From Gallionella capsiferriformans ES-2 (GTDB taxonomy: Bacteria; Pseudomonadota; Gammaproteobacteria; Burkholderiales; Gallionellaceae): a stretch of DNA of 64,000 nucleotides. Shown here one piece after another: positions 18,529-27,789 of this stretch. The notes beneath the pieces were generated by a model. That model ran no database searches and was not told where the DNA came from. It saw only the letters and a list, made by a program, of their open reading frames with translations. The DNA lies in assembly GCF_000145255.1 (NCBI RefSeq), contig NC_014394.1:2232001-2296000 (forward strand), written 5' to 3'. The position numbers were made by a program, and so were the translations under genes. Within the stretch, counting starts at the first letter, position 1. Every line of letters begins with the position of its first letter.

Positions 18529-19641
18529 CTAGTTTTGACGCTCGCGCAACGCAACCCTGGCAAGATACGCATCCCTTGCGATCTGCACATCTTCCAGAAA
18601 ATATGGCAACTCATCAAGCAACATGGCTTGCGGGCCGTCCACCAGCGCCTTAGGCGGTTGAGGGTGAAAATCCACCAGCACCATATTCGCACCGGCCAGT
18701 ACCCCCTGGGCCGTCACATGCATCATATCCATGATGCCATCAGGTGACGCGGCACGAGACCCTACCGAATGAGACGGATCTACGCACACGGGCATACGGG
18801 TTAGGCGTTTGACCACCGGCACATGTGCGAAATCAACAAAATTCCGGTGCGGATCGGCCATATTAGTCTTCATTCCGCGCAGACAGAACACCACATTGCG
18901 ATTGCCTTCGGACGCCAGATACTCCGCCGCATTGAGCGATTCATCCAGCGTGATACCGAATCCGCGTTTGAGCAACACCGGCATCTTGGTCTGGCGTCCA
19001 ACGATTTTGAGCAACTCGAAATTTTGCGTATTGCGCGTGCCAATTTGCAGCATCACGCCGGTCGCCTCCCCCGTCTGATGCAACGCCTCGTTGATTTCAT
19101 CGACATGCGACTCGTGGGTGATTTCCATCGCCATCACACGAATTCCATACTTGCCCGCCAGTTCGAAGACATAAGGCAGACAATTCTTGCCGTGCCCCTG
19201 AAATGCGTAAGGACTGGTGCGCGGCTTGTAGGCGCCCATCCGGGTGCAGACCTGACCGTTGTCGCGCAAGGCTTTGAGCATAATTTCAACGTGTTCGCGA
19301 TTATCCACCGCACACAGACCGGCGAAGACATTCAGGGTATCTTGACCGAATCGCACGCCGTTGTATTCGAAGTGCGTGGGACGCTGATCATCACGGTGCC
19401 GCCCGAGGATGCGATATTCCTCCGAGACGCGCACGACACGCTCAACGCCCGGCAGGCTTTGCATATCCGCGATATCCAACGATTTTGTATTGCCGATTAA
19501 ATACAGCTCCGTGACGCTCTGTTCATCACCCCGCTCCACATGCACGCGCGTCTGTATCCCGGGCAGGCCCGCCAGATGCGAGAGCAACGCCTGATATTCC
19601 TGCGGTTTTTCGGAAACGGTCGAACTTAAAATAAGTATCAT
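18529..19641 (-). CDS. aroF: 3-deoxy-7-phosphoheptulonate synthase (DAHP synthase, class I-beta)
   Basis: First step of the shikimate pathway: PEP plus erythrose 4-phosphate to DAHP. The 370-residue protein has an N-terminal ferredoxin-like regulatory domain (about 1-90) and a TIM-barrel core. Barrel landmarks include GAYKPRTSPYAFQG, PVLLKRG and PVCVDPSHSVGSR. This is the I-beta subtype, not the E. coli AroF/G/H type, so the symbol is by function. An AAGGA site precedes the ATG. It sits 9 bases after the nucleotidase gene, forming an argB-nucleotidase-DAHP synthase run. Confidence 0.93.
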   Translation of the reverse strand: MILILSSTVSEKPQEYQALLSHLAGLPGIQTRVHVERGDEQSVTELYLIGNTKSLDIADMQSLPGVERVVRVSEEYRILGRHRDDQRPTHFEYNGVRFGQDTLNVFAGLCAVDNREHVEIMLKALRDNGQVCTRMGAYKPRTSPYAFQGHGKNCLPYVFELAGKYGIRVMAMEITHESHVDEINEALHQTGEATGVMLQIGTRNTQNFELLKIVGRQTKMPVLLKRGFGITLDESLNAAEYLASEGNRNVVFCLRGMKTNMADPHRNFVDFAHVPVVKRLTRMPVCVDPSHSVGSRAASPDGIMDMMHVTAQGVLAGANMVLVDFHPQPPKALVDGPQAMLLDELPYFLEDVQIARDAYLARVALRERQN

Positions 19642-19650
19642 GATTTATCC

Positions 19651-20292
19651 TTAGGAATATTTGATAAGCCCTTTTGCCGCAGCCGGCAGTTGCACGATAT
19701 CGCTGATTTTCAGATCGACACAGGCAGGATACCGGTTGCCGGCATTAACCCAGACCGTCTGCATCCCCAGTCGTTTGGCCGCCTGCAGATTTTCCAGGCT
19801 GTCTTCGACCATCACGCAGTGCGACGCACGCACCCGGTGACGGCGCATCACATGCCTGAATCCGTACAAATCAGGCTTAGGCCGATAGCGCGTATGCTCG
19901 ACCGCAATGACGTCATCGAAAAGGTCCGCCACTTTCAATAATTTCAATACCGCCAGCGCGTAATGGCGCGGGGCGTTCGAAAAAACGACTTTTTTGCCGG
20001 GCAGACTGCGCAATACCGCACGCAGGCGGGGGGCGCGAACGACCATGCGCTCTAGCTCCGGAAACTGATGGGTGTGATACAGGAAGTGATCGGGATCGGT
20101 GCCGTGATGGCGCATCAGCCCGCTCAAGGTTGCGCCGTACCGGTGCCAGTAGTGCTGACGCAACGCGTTCGCATCGGCTTCGGACAATTGCAGATGCTCT
20201 TGAAGGTAGGCGGTCATGCTGCGATTGATGTGCGGAAAAATGTGCGCACCAGCATCGTGCAGCGTGTTGTCCAGATCAAAAATCCACAACAC
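19651..20292 (-). CDS. Pyrimidine 5'-nucleotidase (HAD superfamily)
   Basis: A 213-residue HAD hydrolase of the SDT1/pyrimidine 5'-nucleotidase type. Motif I is FDLDNTLHD, motif II VFSNAPRHY, motif III includes the K of YRPKPD, and motif IV is MVEDSLENL. The all-helical cap lies at about 25-90. It starts with GTG one base after the argB stop, so translation is probably coupled to argB. The exact substrate is not shown by sequence; a general phosphatase role is possible. Confidence 0.88.
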   Translation of the reverse strand: MLWIFDLDNTLHDAGAHIFPHINRSMTAYLQEHLQLSEADANALRQHYWHRYGATLSGLMRHHGTDPDHFLYHTHQFPELERMVVRAPRLRAVLRSLPGKKVVFSNAPRHYALAVLKLLKVADLFDDVIAVEHTRYRPKPDLYGFRHVMRRHRVRASHCVMVEDSLENLQAAKRLGMQTVWVNAGNRYPACVDLKISDIVQLPAAAKGLIKYS

Positions 20293-20293
20293 G

Positions 20294-21187
<894 letters not shown>

Positions 21188-21208
21188 TTAAAAAATGATA
21201 AGCGGTAT

Positions 21209-21274
21209 TGAAATCCAGCGAATTTCAACTCACCAAGGGTTCAGGCAGGGATGAAATCCAGTGGACTTTAACTC
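21209..21274 (+). repeat. Imperfect 23-base direct repeat upstream of argB
   Basis: TGAAATCCAGCGAATTTCAACTC at 21209-21231 recurs at 21252-21274 with four changes, spaced 43 bases start to start. It lies between argB and the PCu(A)C gene, so it could be an operator pair or a local duplication. Confidence 0.6.
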
Positions 21275-21332
21275 GCGGTCAATTTTACACCAGAAGAAAA
21301 ATCATGTCGCCACGATAAAGCGGCTACAGTCT

Positions 21333-21794
21333 TTAATGATGCATATGCTCGTGCGCACCACCCACCAGCGGCGTAATCTCTGCGCTGGCATCGATTTTGA
21401 AGTCCTTGTCGCCGACCTTAACGTTCAGCGTCAAAGGAACACGCTCACCCGCCTTGAGTGACGATTTCAAACCCATCAGCATCAGATGAAATCCGCTCTC
21501 GCCCAGCGTCACACGGCGGCCCGCGGGCAAGTCGATCACTTTTACCTGACGCATCGTCATCATGCCGTTTTCATGCGACATGCTGTGCATTTCTGCCGTT
21601 TTGCAGGCAGGACTGGAAAAACCAACCAACTGCGCAGCCTTTGCACTGACTATCGTCAAATCCACCATCGCGCTGTCTTGCCCGGGAGCTGTTGCGCGTG
21701 ACGATGCGCCCAACACTTGAATGTCGCTTGCATAAACACTGGCCGTCAGCAACAACGCGCCCAACAAACCGCACACTTTGAACAATTTATTCAT
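21333..21794 (-). CDS. PCu(A)C-type periplasmic copper chaperone
   Basis: A 153-residue exported protein with a signal peptide (about 1-22, ending VYAS). It carries the family copper motif: MHSM, then GMMTMRQV, LPAG, and GFHLMLMGL. The C-terminus AHEHMHH adds more ligands. PCu(A)C proteins hold Cu(I) in the periplasm and deliver it to the CuA site of cytochrome oxidase. It is divergent from the regB/regA pair across 127 bases that contain a perfect RegA-type palindrome. Confidence 0.9.
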   Translation of the reverse strand: MNKLFKVCGLLGALLLTASVYASDIQVLGASSRATAPGQDSAMVDLTIVSAKAAQLVGFSSPACKTAEMHSMSHENGMMTMRQVKVIDLPAGRRVTLGESGFHLMLMGLKSSLKAGERVPLTLNVKVGDKDFKIDASAEITPLVGGAHEHMHH

Positions 21795-21869
21795 GATCAG
21801 CTACTCATCAGGTTTTAAAGCGCGGATTATACCCCCGGGAAATCACCCGTGGCGGCATCAATACCCCAC

Positions 21870-21886
21870 TGCGACAATATGTCGCA
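21870..21886. promoter_or_regulatory. Perfect inverted repeat matching the RegA/PrrA operator
   Basis: TGCGACA-ATA-TGTCGCA: seven-base arms with a three-base spacer. It contains GCGAC-N5-GTCGC, which fits the known GCGNC...GNCGC pattern bound by RegA/PrrA/ActR regulators. It lies 76 bases upstream of the PCu(A)C start and 36 bases upstream of the regB start, in the divergent promoter region of the very genes that encode a RegB/RegA pair. This suggests autoregulation and control of the copper chaperone. The palindrome is seen; the binding is inferred. Confidence 0.7.
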
Positions 21887-21921
21887 CCCGCCCGCCAGAT
21901 TCTGCGATTACAATCCGCCAC

Positions 21922-23208
21922 ATGAACCTCTCTTCTGCTTTGCCCGGCCATATCCAGCTGCGCCGTCTGGTCAACCTGCGCAGTCTGGCTGTTGCAGCCC
22001 AGGCGCTCACCCTGCTGGCCGTATGGCAAGGGCTTAAAATCGAACTCGAGTGGTTGCCGATGCTAGCCTGCATCGCAACGCTAGCCACGCTCAACCTGCT
22101 CAGTTTTATCAGGCTGGGCAACCGTCGCCCGGTCAACGATTCCGAATTATTCGCACAACTGTGCATCGATGTCATCGCGCTGAGCATCCTGCTGTATTAC
22201 GCGGGCGGCTCGACCAATCCCTTCGTCTCGCTATACCTGCTGCCGCTGGTCATCGCCGCCGCAACCCTGCAGCCGCGTTTCACCTGGGGCATGGCAGCGC
22301 TGACCACCGCCTGTTACAGCCTGCTGATGGTGTATTACATTCCCTTGCCACACAACCAGCACGACATGAGCATGCAGCACGACATGGACATGAATATGAG
22401 TACGGAGATGGATAGCGCCTTCAACACCCATGTGCTGGGCATGTGGCTGGGCTTTGTCATCAGTGCGGTAGTGGTGGCCTATTTCGTCGTAAAAATGGCG
22501 CAGGCGGTACGCAAACGCGACGAACTTCTGGTGCAAGTCAGGGAAGAAATCCTGCGCAACGAGCGCATCGTCGCATTAGGTACGCAAGCGGCAGGCGCCG
22601 CGCACGAACTAGGCACCCCGCTTTCCACGATGGCCGTCATCATCGGCGAATTGAAGCACGATTCCTTGCTACCGGAACAACAAGACAGCCTGAGCCTGCT
22701 AGACGAGCAGGTGCGCGCTTGCCGCCGCATTCTTGACAAAATGATGCACAACGCTCAGGACAGCGGGAGCATCACACGCACTGCCGCTGACGAACTGATC
22801 AGCGAAGTGCTCGACGAATGGCAACTGCTGCGCCCCACGGCTCAGTATCGTTATCACGTCGAAGCAAACGCGCCATTAATCAACGTCGATGTGACGCTGC
22901 GCGCGGCGCTGATGAATCTGCTCAACAATGCAGCTGATGCAAGTCCTGACGCCATCGAGATCAGCACGCGCCACGACAACGTGAATTTCATCCTTGAAAT
23001 ACACGATCACGGCGCTGGGCTAAGCGAAGAGGCCGCCCTCAAAGCAGGTTCCGCATTTTTCACCACAAAAACTGAAGGGCGCGGTCTAGGCCTGTTTCTG
23101 GCCAATGCAACCATCGAGCGTCTGGGCGGAAACGTACGTCTGTACAACCGTGAAGCCGGAGGTGCGACCACTGAGCTTAGCCTGCCGATCGCACAGGCAT
23201 CATTATGA
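21922..23208 (+). CDS. regB: RegB/PrrB-family redox sensor histidine kinase
   Basis: A 428-residue membrane kinase with about six N-terminal helices. The quinone-site signature GGSTNPFVSLYLLPL is typical of RegB. The transmitter has the RegB-type H-box AGAAHELGTPLSTMAV with the phospho-acceptor His at residue 228, then LNNAADAS and GRGLGLFLAN ATP-binding boxes. Residues about 144-163, between two helices and probably periplasmic, are rich in His and Met (HDMSMQHDMDMNM), as in copper-binding loops. I chose the ATG at 21922; a longer frame from 21778 would overlap the PCu(A)C gene. Its stop overlaps regA by ATGA. Confidence 0.9.
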   Translation: MNLSSALPGHIQLRRLVNLRSLAVAAQALTLLAVWQGLKIELEWLPMLACIATLATLNLLSFIRLGNRRPVNDSELFAQLCIDVIALSILLYYAGGSTNPFVSLYLLPLVIAAATLQPRFTWGMAALTTACYSLLMVYYIPLPHNQHDMSMQHDMDMNMSTEMDSAFNTHVLGMWLGFVISAVVVAYFVVKMAQAVRKRDELLVQVREEILRNERIVALGTQAAGAAHELGTPLSTMAVIIGELKHDSLLPEQQDSLSLLDEQVRACRRILDKMMHNAQDSGSITRTAADELISEVLDEWQLLRPTAQYRYHVEANAPLINVDVTLRAALMNLLNNAADASPDAIEISTRHDNVNFILEIHDHGAGLSEEAALKAGSAFFTTKTEGRGLGLFLANATIERLGGNVRLYNREAGGATTELSLPIAQASL

Positions 23209-23762
23209 ACACAGAGCACTTCTCATCGCGCGAAGATGCCGCCTCGCTACTGCTGGTTGACGACGACGCCACTTTTTGCCGCGTATTAAGAACCGCACTG
23301 GAAAAGCGCGGCTTTAGCGTCAGCGTGGCTCACAGCGTAGAGCAAGCCCTACCCATGGCGACCGACAATCCGCCCGAATACGCCATCGTCGATATGAAAA
23401 TGCAGGGGGCGCCGGGGCTTGTGCTGGTGAAAGCGCTGCACGAACTCGATCCGAACACGCGCATCGTGGTGTTGACAGGCTACGCCAGCATCAACACGGC
23501 CGTTGAAGCCATTAAACTCGGTGCGACACAATATCTGTCGAAACCCGCTAACGCCGACGAAATCGTCGCGGCTTTCAGCCACGAGGCTGACAGCCATATC
23601 GTTTTTAGTGTGCCTGCAACCAATATCGAAAATCTGGAATGGGAACACATCCAGCGCGTCCTGCAAGAGCATGGCAACAATATTTCAGCCACGGCACGCG
23701 CACTCAACATGCATCGCCGCACGCTGCAACGCAAGCTGAACAAACCGCCTCCGGGCAAATAA
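23205..23762 (+). CDS. regA: RegA/PrrA/ActR-family response regulator
   Basis: A 185-residue regulator. The receiver has LLLVDDDATF, phospho-acceptor D63 in IVDMKMQ, the switch residue in VLTGYAS and the K of LSKPA. After a short linker the C-terminus has the Fis-type helix-turn-helix NISATARALNMHRRTLQRKL. The two-domain plan is that of RegA, which controls respiration, electron transfer and carbon fixation genes in response to redox state. Translationally coupled to regB. A likely binding site lies at 21870-21886. Confidence 0.93.
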   Translation: MNTEHFSSREDAASLLLVDDDATFCRVLRTALEKRGFSVSVAHSVEQALPMATDNPPEYAIVDMKMQGAPGLVLVKALHELDPNTRIVVLTGYASINTAVEAIKLGATQYLSKPANADEIVAAFSHEADSHIVFSVPATNIENLEWEHIQRVLQEHGNNISATARALNMHRRTLQRKLNKPPPGK

Positions 23763-23879
23763 GTCAGCTTTTATCAGAACAGTCCGTCGCGCTAAGCCGC
23801 AACTCACGTACCCATCCACTCGCAAAATCATGCGATCTCTCGTATATTGCGCAGTCGCAGCATTCATACGTACCTGAAG

Positions 23880-24755
23880 ATGATTACTGAACACGCCAAA
23901 CACTGGCTCACGCAAGCCCTTGCAAACATTGATGCCTTGCCGGCGATGCCGGCGATCGCATTAAAACTGATGGCACTGAAGCTCGACTCCGCTGCAGGCG
24001 AAGCGCAGCTGATGACACTGGTTGAGCAAGACCCGCAAATTTCCGCCAAACTGATCAGCCTGGCAAACTCGCCGTCGATCGGTCTGGCGCGCAAAGTGTG
24101 CAGCGTCGGGGAAGCATCCGTGCTGCTGGGTCTTGACCGCGTGAAAGCCGTCGCGCTGGGTATTGCAGTCATTTCCAATTTCCCGCAACTGCCCGGTTCA
24201 CAAAACTTCGCACCACAGGATTTATGGCTGCACAGCCTGACGATCGCCATCGCGATGCACACGCTGTCGCTCTCAATGCCGGAACATCTGCGCCCCCAAC
24301 ACGATCAGATTTATCTGGCCGGACTGCTGCACGACATCGGTTACATGGCGATACATTATCTGGACAATGCGGCCAGCAACGAACTGCACCATCAACTGCG
24401 CCTGCAGCCGAAACGCCCGGTCATGGAAATTGAACTGCAAACACTGGGCGCGTCTCACTGCTATATCGGCGCACAACTGGCAAGGCAATGGAGCCTCCCG
24501 GAAGAGATTGTCACCGTACTGGGCTATCACCACGATCCCTATGTGGACCAGATAGCCGCCAACAATCCACTGGTACGCCTAGTCAATCTGGCTGAAAAAT
24601 TACTGCCCAATTTTGGCATCACAGAATATTGTGGCAACGAAATCGGCGAACATGAATGGCGTGCTTTGGGCATAGCGCCGGAAAAAGCCGACGAATTGAG
24701 AGACAACATCAATGAACTCGCGATTCAAGCCGCCCAGATTGCCGATGTATTCTGA
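23880..24755 (+). CDS. HDOD domain protein 1
   Basis: A 291-residue HDOD protein (an HD-related domain lacking the phosphohydrolase metal site), a class of signalling proteins common near regulators. Landmarks are LPAMPAIALKLMAL, the LEQDPQISAKLISLANS-like segment, DQIYLAGLLHDIGYMA and GYHHDP. The HDIG remnant is present but the full catalytic set is not evident. I prefer the ATG at 23880 over the TTG at 23847. It is closely similar to the next gene, so the two are a tandem duplication. Its output is unknown. Confidence 0.87.
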   Translation: MITEHAKHWLTQALANIDALPAMPAIALKLMALKLDSAAGEAQLMTLVEQDPQISAKLISLANSPSIGLARKVCSVGEASVLLGLDRVKAVALGIAVISNFPQLPGSQNFAPQDLWLHSLTIAIAMHTLSLSMPEHLRPQHDQIYLAGLLHDIGYMAIHYLDNAASNELHHQLRLQPKRPVMEIELQTLGASHCYIGAQLARQWSLPEEIVTVLGYHHDPYVDQIAANNPLVRLVNLAEKLLPNFGITEYCGNEIGEHEWRALGIAPEKADELRDNINELAIQAAQIADVF

Positions 24756-24857
24756 GCACGACATAAAAATTTACCCTGACTCGACGCGCACAACTTCAGC
24801 ACATTGGTTAGAATAAACGCCTTGCTGCTAAAAAAATAAATTCAGGGAGAAAACACA

Positions 24858-25721
24858 ATGGGTATCGCAGTTGACTTAAAGCTTAATATTTCACGTCTTA
24901 GCGCCTTACCCGCCATGCCGGCCATCGCTCAAAAGCTGTTGACGCTGGCGCTCGATACCGACGAAGGCGAAGCACAATTACTCAGACTGATCGAGCAAGA
25001 TCCCCTGATTGCAGCAAAAATCATCGGTCTGGCCAACTCCCCCCTGTTCGGCTCATCGCGCAAGGTCAATTCGGTCAGCGATGCCAGCATGCTGCTCGGA
25101 CTGACACGCGTAAAATCGGTCGCCATCGGCATCGCCACGATGTCTGCCGTCACTAAATTCCCCGGCGGCTTTCTCAAAGCTAATGATCTGTGGCAGCACA
25201 GCATGGCCATCGCACTCGTGATGCGCACCATCGCAAAAGCGATGCCCGCACGCGTGCGTCCACTCGATGACCAGATTTTTCTCGCCGGCCTGCTACACGA
25301 CATCGGCTACATGGCGCTCAGTTTTCTCGACACACCGGCCAGCGATGCCCTGCACATCGCCTTACAGGCGAACCCTGAACGCCCCGTTGCTGAAATCGAA
25401 ATGGAGCTCATCGGCATGACGCACGGCGAAATTGGCGCAAGACTTGCCCGACACTGGGATTTGCCCGAAGAAATCATCGCCGTGATGCGCTTCCATCACA
25501 ACCCGGACGACGAAGAAGCCATGCCGGGGCAACCTCTGGTCAGCCTAGTCGCCTATGCAGAACGTCTGTTACCGGATTTTGTCATTGCCGAACTAACCGG
25601 GAAAGAGATCAGCGAAGCCGAATGGATGGAGCTTGGCATTTCACCGGACAAGGCTGAAATGATTATCGAACAAATCGCATCGATTGCCGAGCAAGCGCAA
25701 CAACTAGCCGGCGCGGTATAG
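24858..25721 (+). CDS. HDOD domain protein 2
   Basis: A 287-residue paralogue of the previous gene with the same landmarks: LPAMPAIAQKLLTLALD, LIEQDPLIAAKIIGLANSP, DQIFLAGLLHDIGYMA and FHHNPDDE. A GGGAG ribosome site precedes the ATG. The 102-base gap from HDOD 1 is long enough to hold its own promoter, so the copies may be separately controlled. A hairpin (25742-25773) lies 20 bases after the stop and may end the transcript. Confidence 0.9.
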   Translation: MGIAVDLKLNISRLSALPAMPAIAQKLLTLALDTDEGEAQLLRLIEQDPLIAAKIIGLANSPLFGSSRKVNSVSDASMLLGLTRVKSVAIGIATMSAVTKFPGGFLKANDLWQHSMAIALVMRTIAKAMPARVRPLDDQIFLAGLLHDIGYMALSFLDTPASDALHIALQANPERPVAEIEMELIGMTHGEIGARLARHWDLPEEIIAVMRFHHNPDDEEAMPGQPLVSLVAYAERLLPDFVIAELTGKEISEAEWMELGISPDKAEMIIEQIASIAEQAQQLAGAV

Positions 25722-25741
25722 GAATAAAGGATTCAGTATCT

Positions 25742-25773
25742 AGGATTGAGCAAAGCGGCTTTTACTCAATCCT
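25742..25773. repeat. Intergenic hairpin AGGATTGAG...CTCAATCCT
   Basis: Perfect nine-base arms around a 14-base loop, after HDOD 2, without a clear T-run. The arm sequence recurs in degenerate form at about 25895-25905 and in the ybeD-lipB element (28945-29040), so it belongs to the heptamer-hairpin repeat set. Confidence 0.6.
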
Positions 25774-25810
25774 TCATTCAGAAACAGGAGCTTCAGCCCC
25801 GTAGTTTCGT

Positions 25811-25871
25811 GGGAATGCCCTTCACATGAAATAAAAGCACGAAGTGCGCCTATATTTCATGGGGAATGCCC
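25811..25871. repeat. Hairpin flanked by GGGAATGCCC direct repeats
   Basis: GGGAATGCCC occurs at 25811-25820 and 25862-25871. Between them CATGAAATA (25825-25833) pairs with TATTTCATG (25853-25861), with an inner GCAC/GTGC stem. It lies between HDOD 2 and the convergent CZB gene. The form suggests a dispersed palindromic element or a bidirectional terminator. Confidence 0.6.
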
Positions 25872-25920
25872 CTGCGGCATTGCGGCATCAATTCTCAATC
25901 CTGCCGTTTAATCCTGCTTT

Positions 25921-26331
25921 TCAGCCTTGCAACTGCCTGTTGATCGCACTCAGCGACTGGATGACCTCGTGACAGGCAAGACTATACTCATTTTCGTACA
26001 GCGTCTTGGCACCACTCACGTCGCCCCCGTTGAGTTTTTCGATCACCACCGATGCCAATTGATGAAATTTTTGATGCGCTTCGTTCAGTTGCCAAAATGC
26101 TTCCATGTCGCGAAAAATGGCAAACGCAGCACCGTTAATCAGTCCACCCAGCTGACAAACCCCGTCCTGACCTAGCAGCGCAGCACCAAGCGGCTCATGA
26201 CTCACGCCATGCACGTGACTGCCGAGCCGGTTTTTCCAAACCACATGCGCCTCGGCTGCCGCAACAATATTCAGGCGGTCACGCAGCCCCCGCTTACACC
26301 GACAATCTAACCCTGCCACGTCGCTCATCAT
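25921..26331 (-). CDS. CZB (chemoreceptor zinc-binding) domain protein
   Basis: A 136-residue protein made almost entirely of a CZB domain. Zinc ligands in family order are the His of AEAHVVWK, the Cys of GVCQLGG, and the His of NEAHQKFH, with a further His near the domain start. CZB domains sense zinc or hypochlorous acid in chemoreceptors and in the diguanylate cyclase DgcZ. Here it stands alone, so it may act on a partner in trans. No partner is adjacent; the diguanylate cyclases and the chemoreceptor elsewhere in the window are candidates. The exact start is uncertain because the first ~22 residues are not typical of the domain. Confidence 0.82.
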   Translation of the reverse strand: MMSDVAGLDCRCKRGLRDRLNIVAAAEAHVVWKNRLGSHVHGVSHEPLGAALLGQDGVCQLGGLINGAAFAIFRDMEAFWQLNEAHQKFHQLASVVIEKLNGGDVSGAKTLYENEYSLACHEVIQSLSAINRQLQG

Positions 26332-26626
26332 CCCCCCCCATTTTCCGCTTTATATCCGTATCGTTTGACGGCTGGCCTGCAAAAACACAACCGATTTTTT
26401 GTAAGCACATCCCCATCGATGAACAATTGCTACCGCACACCGAATGAGCGTTATACCAGCCCGACCCAACTAGACATATAGGCCAAAAGGCCTAGCCCTT
26501 TGTAACTATGCGCTGTCGGCAACAGGCCATTAGAACCTCACAGCCGACAAATACACATTGCAGTTACGACTATCGCCCACCCGCACTCAAAGACTATAAT
26601 TGAGCATTGTTATCACTCAAGCGATT
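26332..26626. other. Intergenic region between CZB and dacC genes
   Basis: About 295 bases between divergent genes, expected to hold both promoters. I see no gene, strong hairpin or repeat shared with other parts of the window. Confidence 0.4.
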
Positions 26627-27772
26627 ATGAAATCCTTCCTGTTTTTCGCCGGTTTACTGCTCTCCTTCACAAGCTACGCGCTGCAACAGCCCGAGCCGCC
26701 TGTGCTGGCGTCCAAGTCTTACCTTTTGTACGACTTTTCCAGCAATCAGATCTTAGTCAATCAAAACGGTCATGCGCGTCTGGAACCTGCTTCGCTGACC
26801 AAACTGATGACGGCCTATCTGACATTTTCCGCCATCAAGCAAGATAAGCTAAAACTTGATCAAACCCTCACGGTGCCGGTTGATGCGCCCAGAAACTCCA
26901 GCGGCGAATCGCGCATGCTGCTCAAACCCGGACAATCGGTCACGGTCGATGAATTGCTGCACGGACTGATCGTGCAATCAGGCAACGACGCAGCCAATAC
27001 GCTGGCCGTACAGATATCGGGCTCCGAAGCCACGTTTGTCGAACAGATGAACAAGGAAGCCCAGCGCATGGGGATGAAAAATACGCATTTTGTCAATCCG
27101 GTGGGCATGCCGAACGCACAGCATTACAGCAGTGCGTATGACATGGCGATTCTGGCGGCGGCATTGATACGCGATTATCCGGAACACTATCCGCTGTTTG
27201 GCCTGCGCGATTACACCTTCAACAATGTCACGCAAGCCAACCGCAACCGCCTGCTCTGGCTGGATCCTTATGCCGACGGACTGAAAACAGGACACACTGA
27301 AACGGCCGGATTCTGCCTGGTAGGTTCCGCCAAGCGCGACAAACGCCGCCTGATTTCGGTGGTTCTGGGAGCGGATTCCGACAATCAGCGCGCATCCGAG
27401 AGTCAGAAGCTGCTCAATTACGGCTTTCAGAGCTTTGATGCCGTGCGCCTGTATCAAAACAGCCAGCCCGTCACCAAAGTACGCGTATGGAAAGGAACGG
27501 AAAGCCATTTAGATCTGGGTTTCCGTCAGGATATCTTCCTAACCATTCCCAAGGGCAGCTTCGCGCAACTCAAAGCAACGCTGGAGACCCATCAGCCGAT
27601 ACTGGCACCGATCACCTCAGGCCAGCAGATGGGGGTACTCAAGTTATCGCTGAATGGTAAACCCTATGCAGAATTCCCGTTGATCGCGCTCGACAGCGTA
27701 ACACTGGCGAACGTATTTTCACGCGGTTGGGACAGCATCCGCCTGCTGGTACAGAAGTACAATCCGCTGTAA
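26627..27772 (+). CDS. dacC: D-alanyl-D-alanine carboxypeptidase (PBP5/6 type)
   Basis: Periplasmic penicillin-binding protein that trims the last D-Ala from peptidoglycan stem peptides. From the ATG at 26627 it has 381 residues with a signal peptide (about 1-19). The three active-site motifs are SLTK, SGN (in VQSGNDAAN) and KTGHTE. The C-terminal domain (about 275-360) and the amphipathic tail (RGWDSIRLLVQKY) anchor it to the membrane. The longer start at 26600 would spoil the signal peptide. dacA is an equally fair name. It leads the run dacC-dat-ybeD-lipB-lipA. Confidence 0.93.
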   Translation: MKSFLFFAGLLLSFTSYALQQPEPPVLASKSYLLYDFSSNQILVNQNGHARLEPASLTKLMTAYLTFSAIKQDKLKLDQTLTVPVDAPRNSSGESRMLLKPGQSVTVDELLHGLIVQSGNDAANTLAVQISGSEATFVEQMNKEAQRMGMKNTHFVNPVGMPNAQHYSSAYDMAILAAALIRDYPEHYPLFGLRDYTFNNVTQANRNRLLWLDPYADGLKTGHTETAGFCLVGSAKRDKRRLISVVLGADSDNQRASESQKLLNYGFQSFDAVRLYQNSQPVTKVRVWKGTESHLDLGFRQDIFLTIPKGSFAQLKATLETHQPILAPITSGQQMGVLKLSLNGKPYAEFPLIALDSVTLANVFSRGWDSIRLLVQKYNPL

Positions 27773-27789
27773 TCGCAGAGGAGATGCCG

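Noticed and set aside
21778..21921. 48-residue N-terminal extension of RegB
   Set aside because: It would overlap the start of the divergent PCu(A)C gene and cover the RegA-type palindrome, and has no RegB-like sequence.
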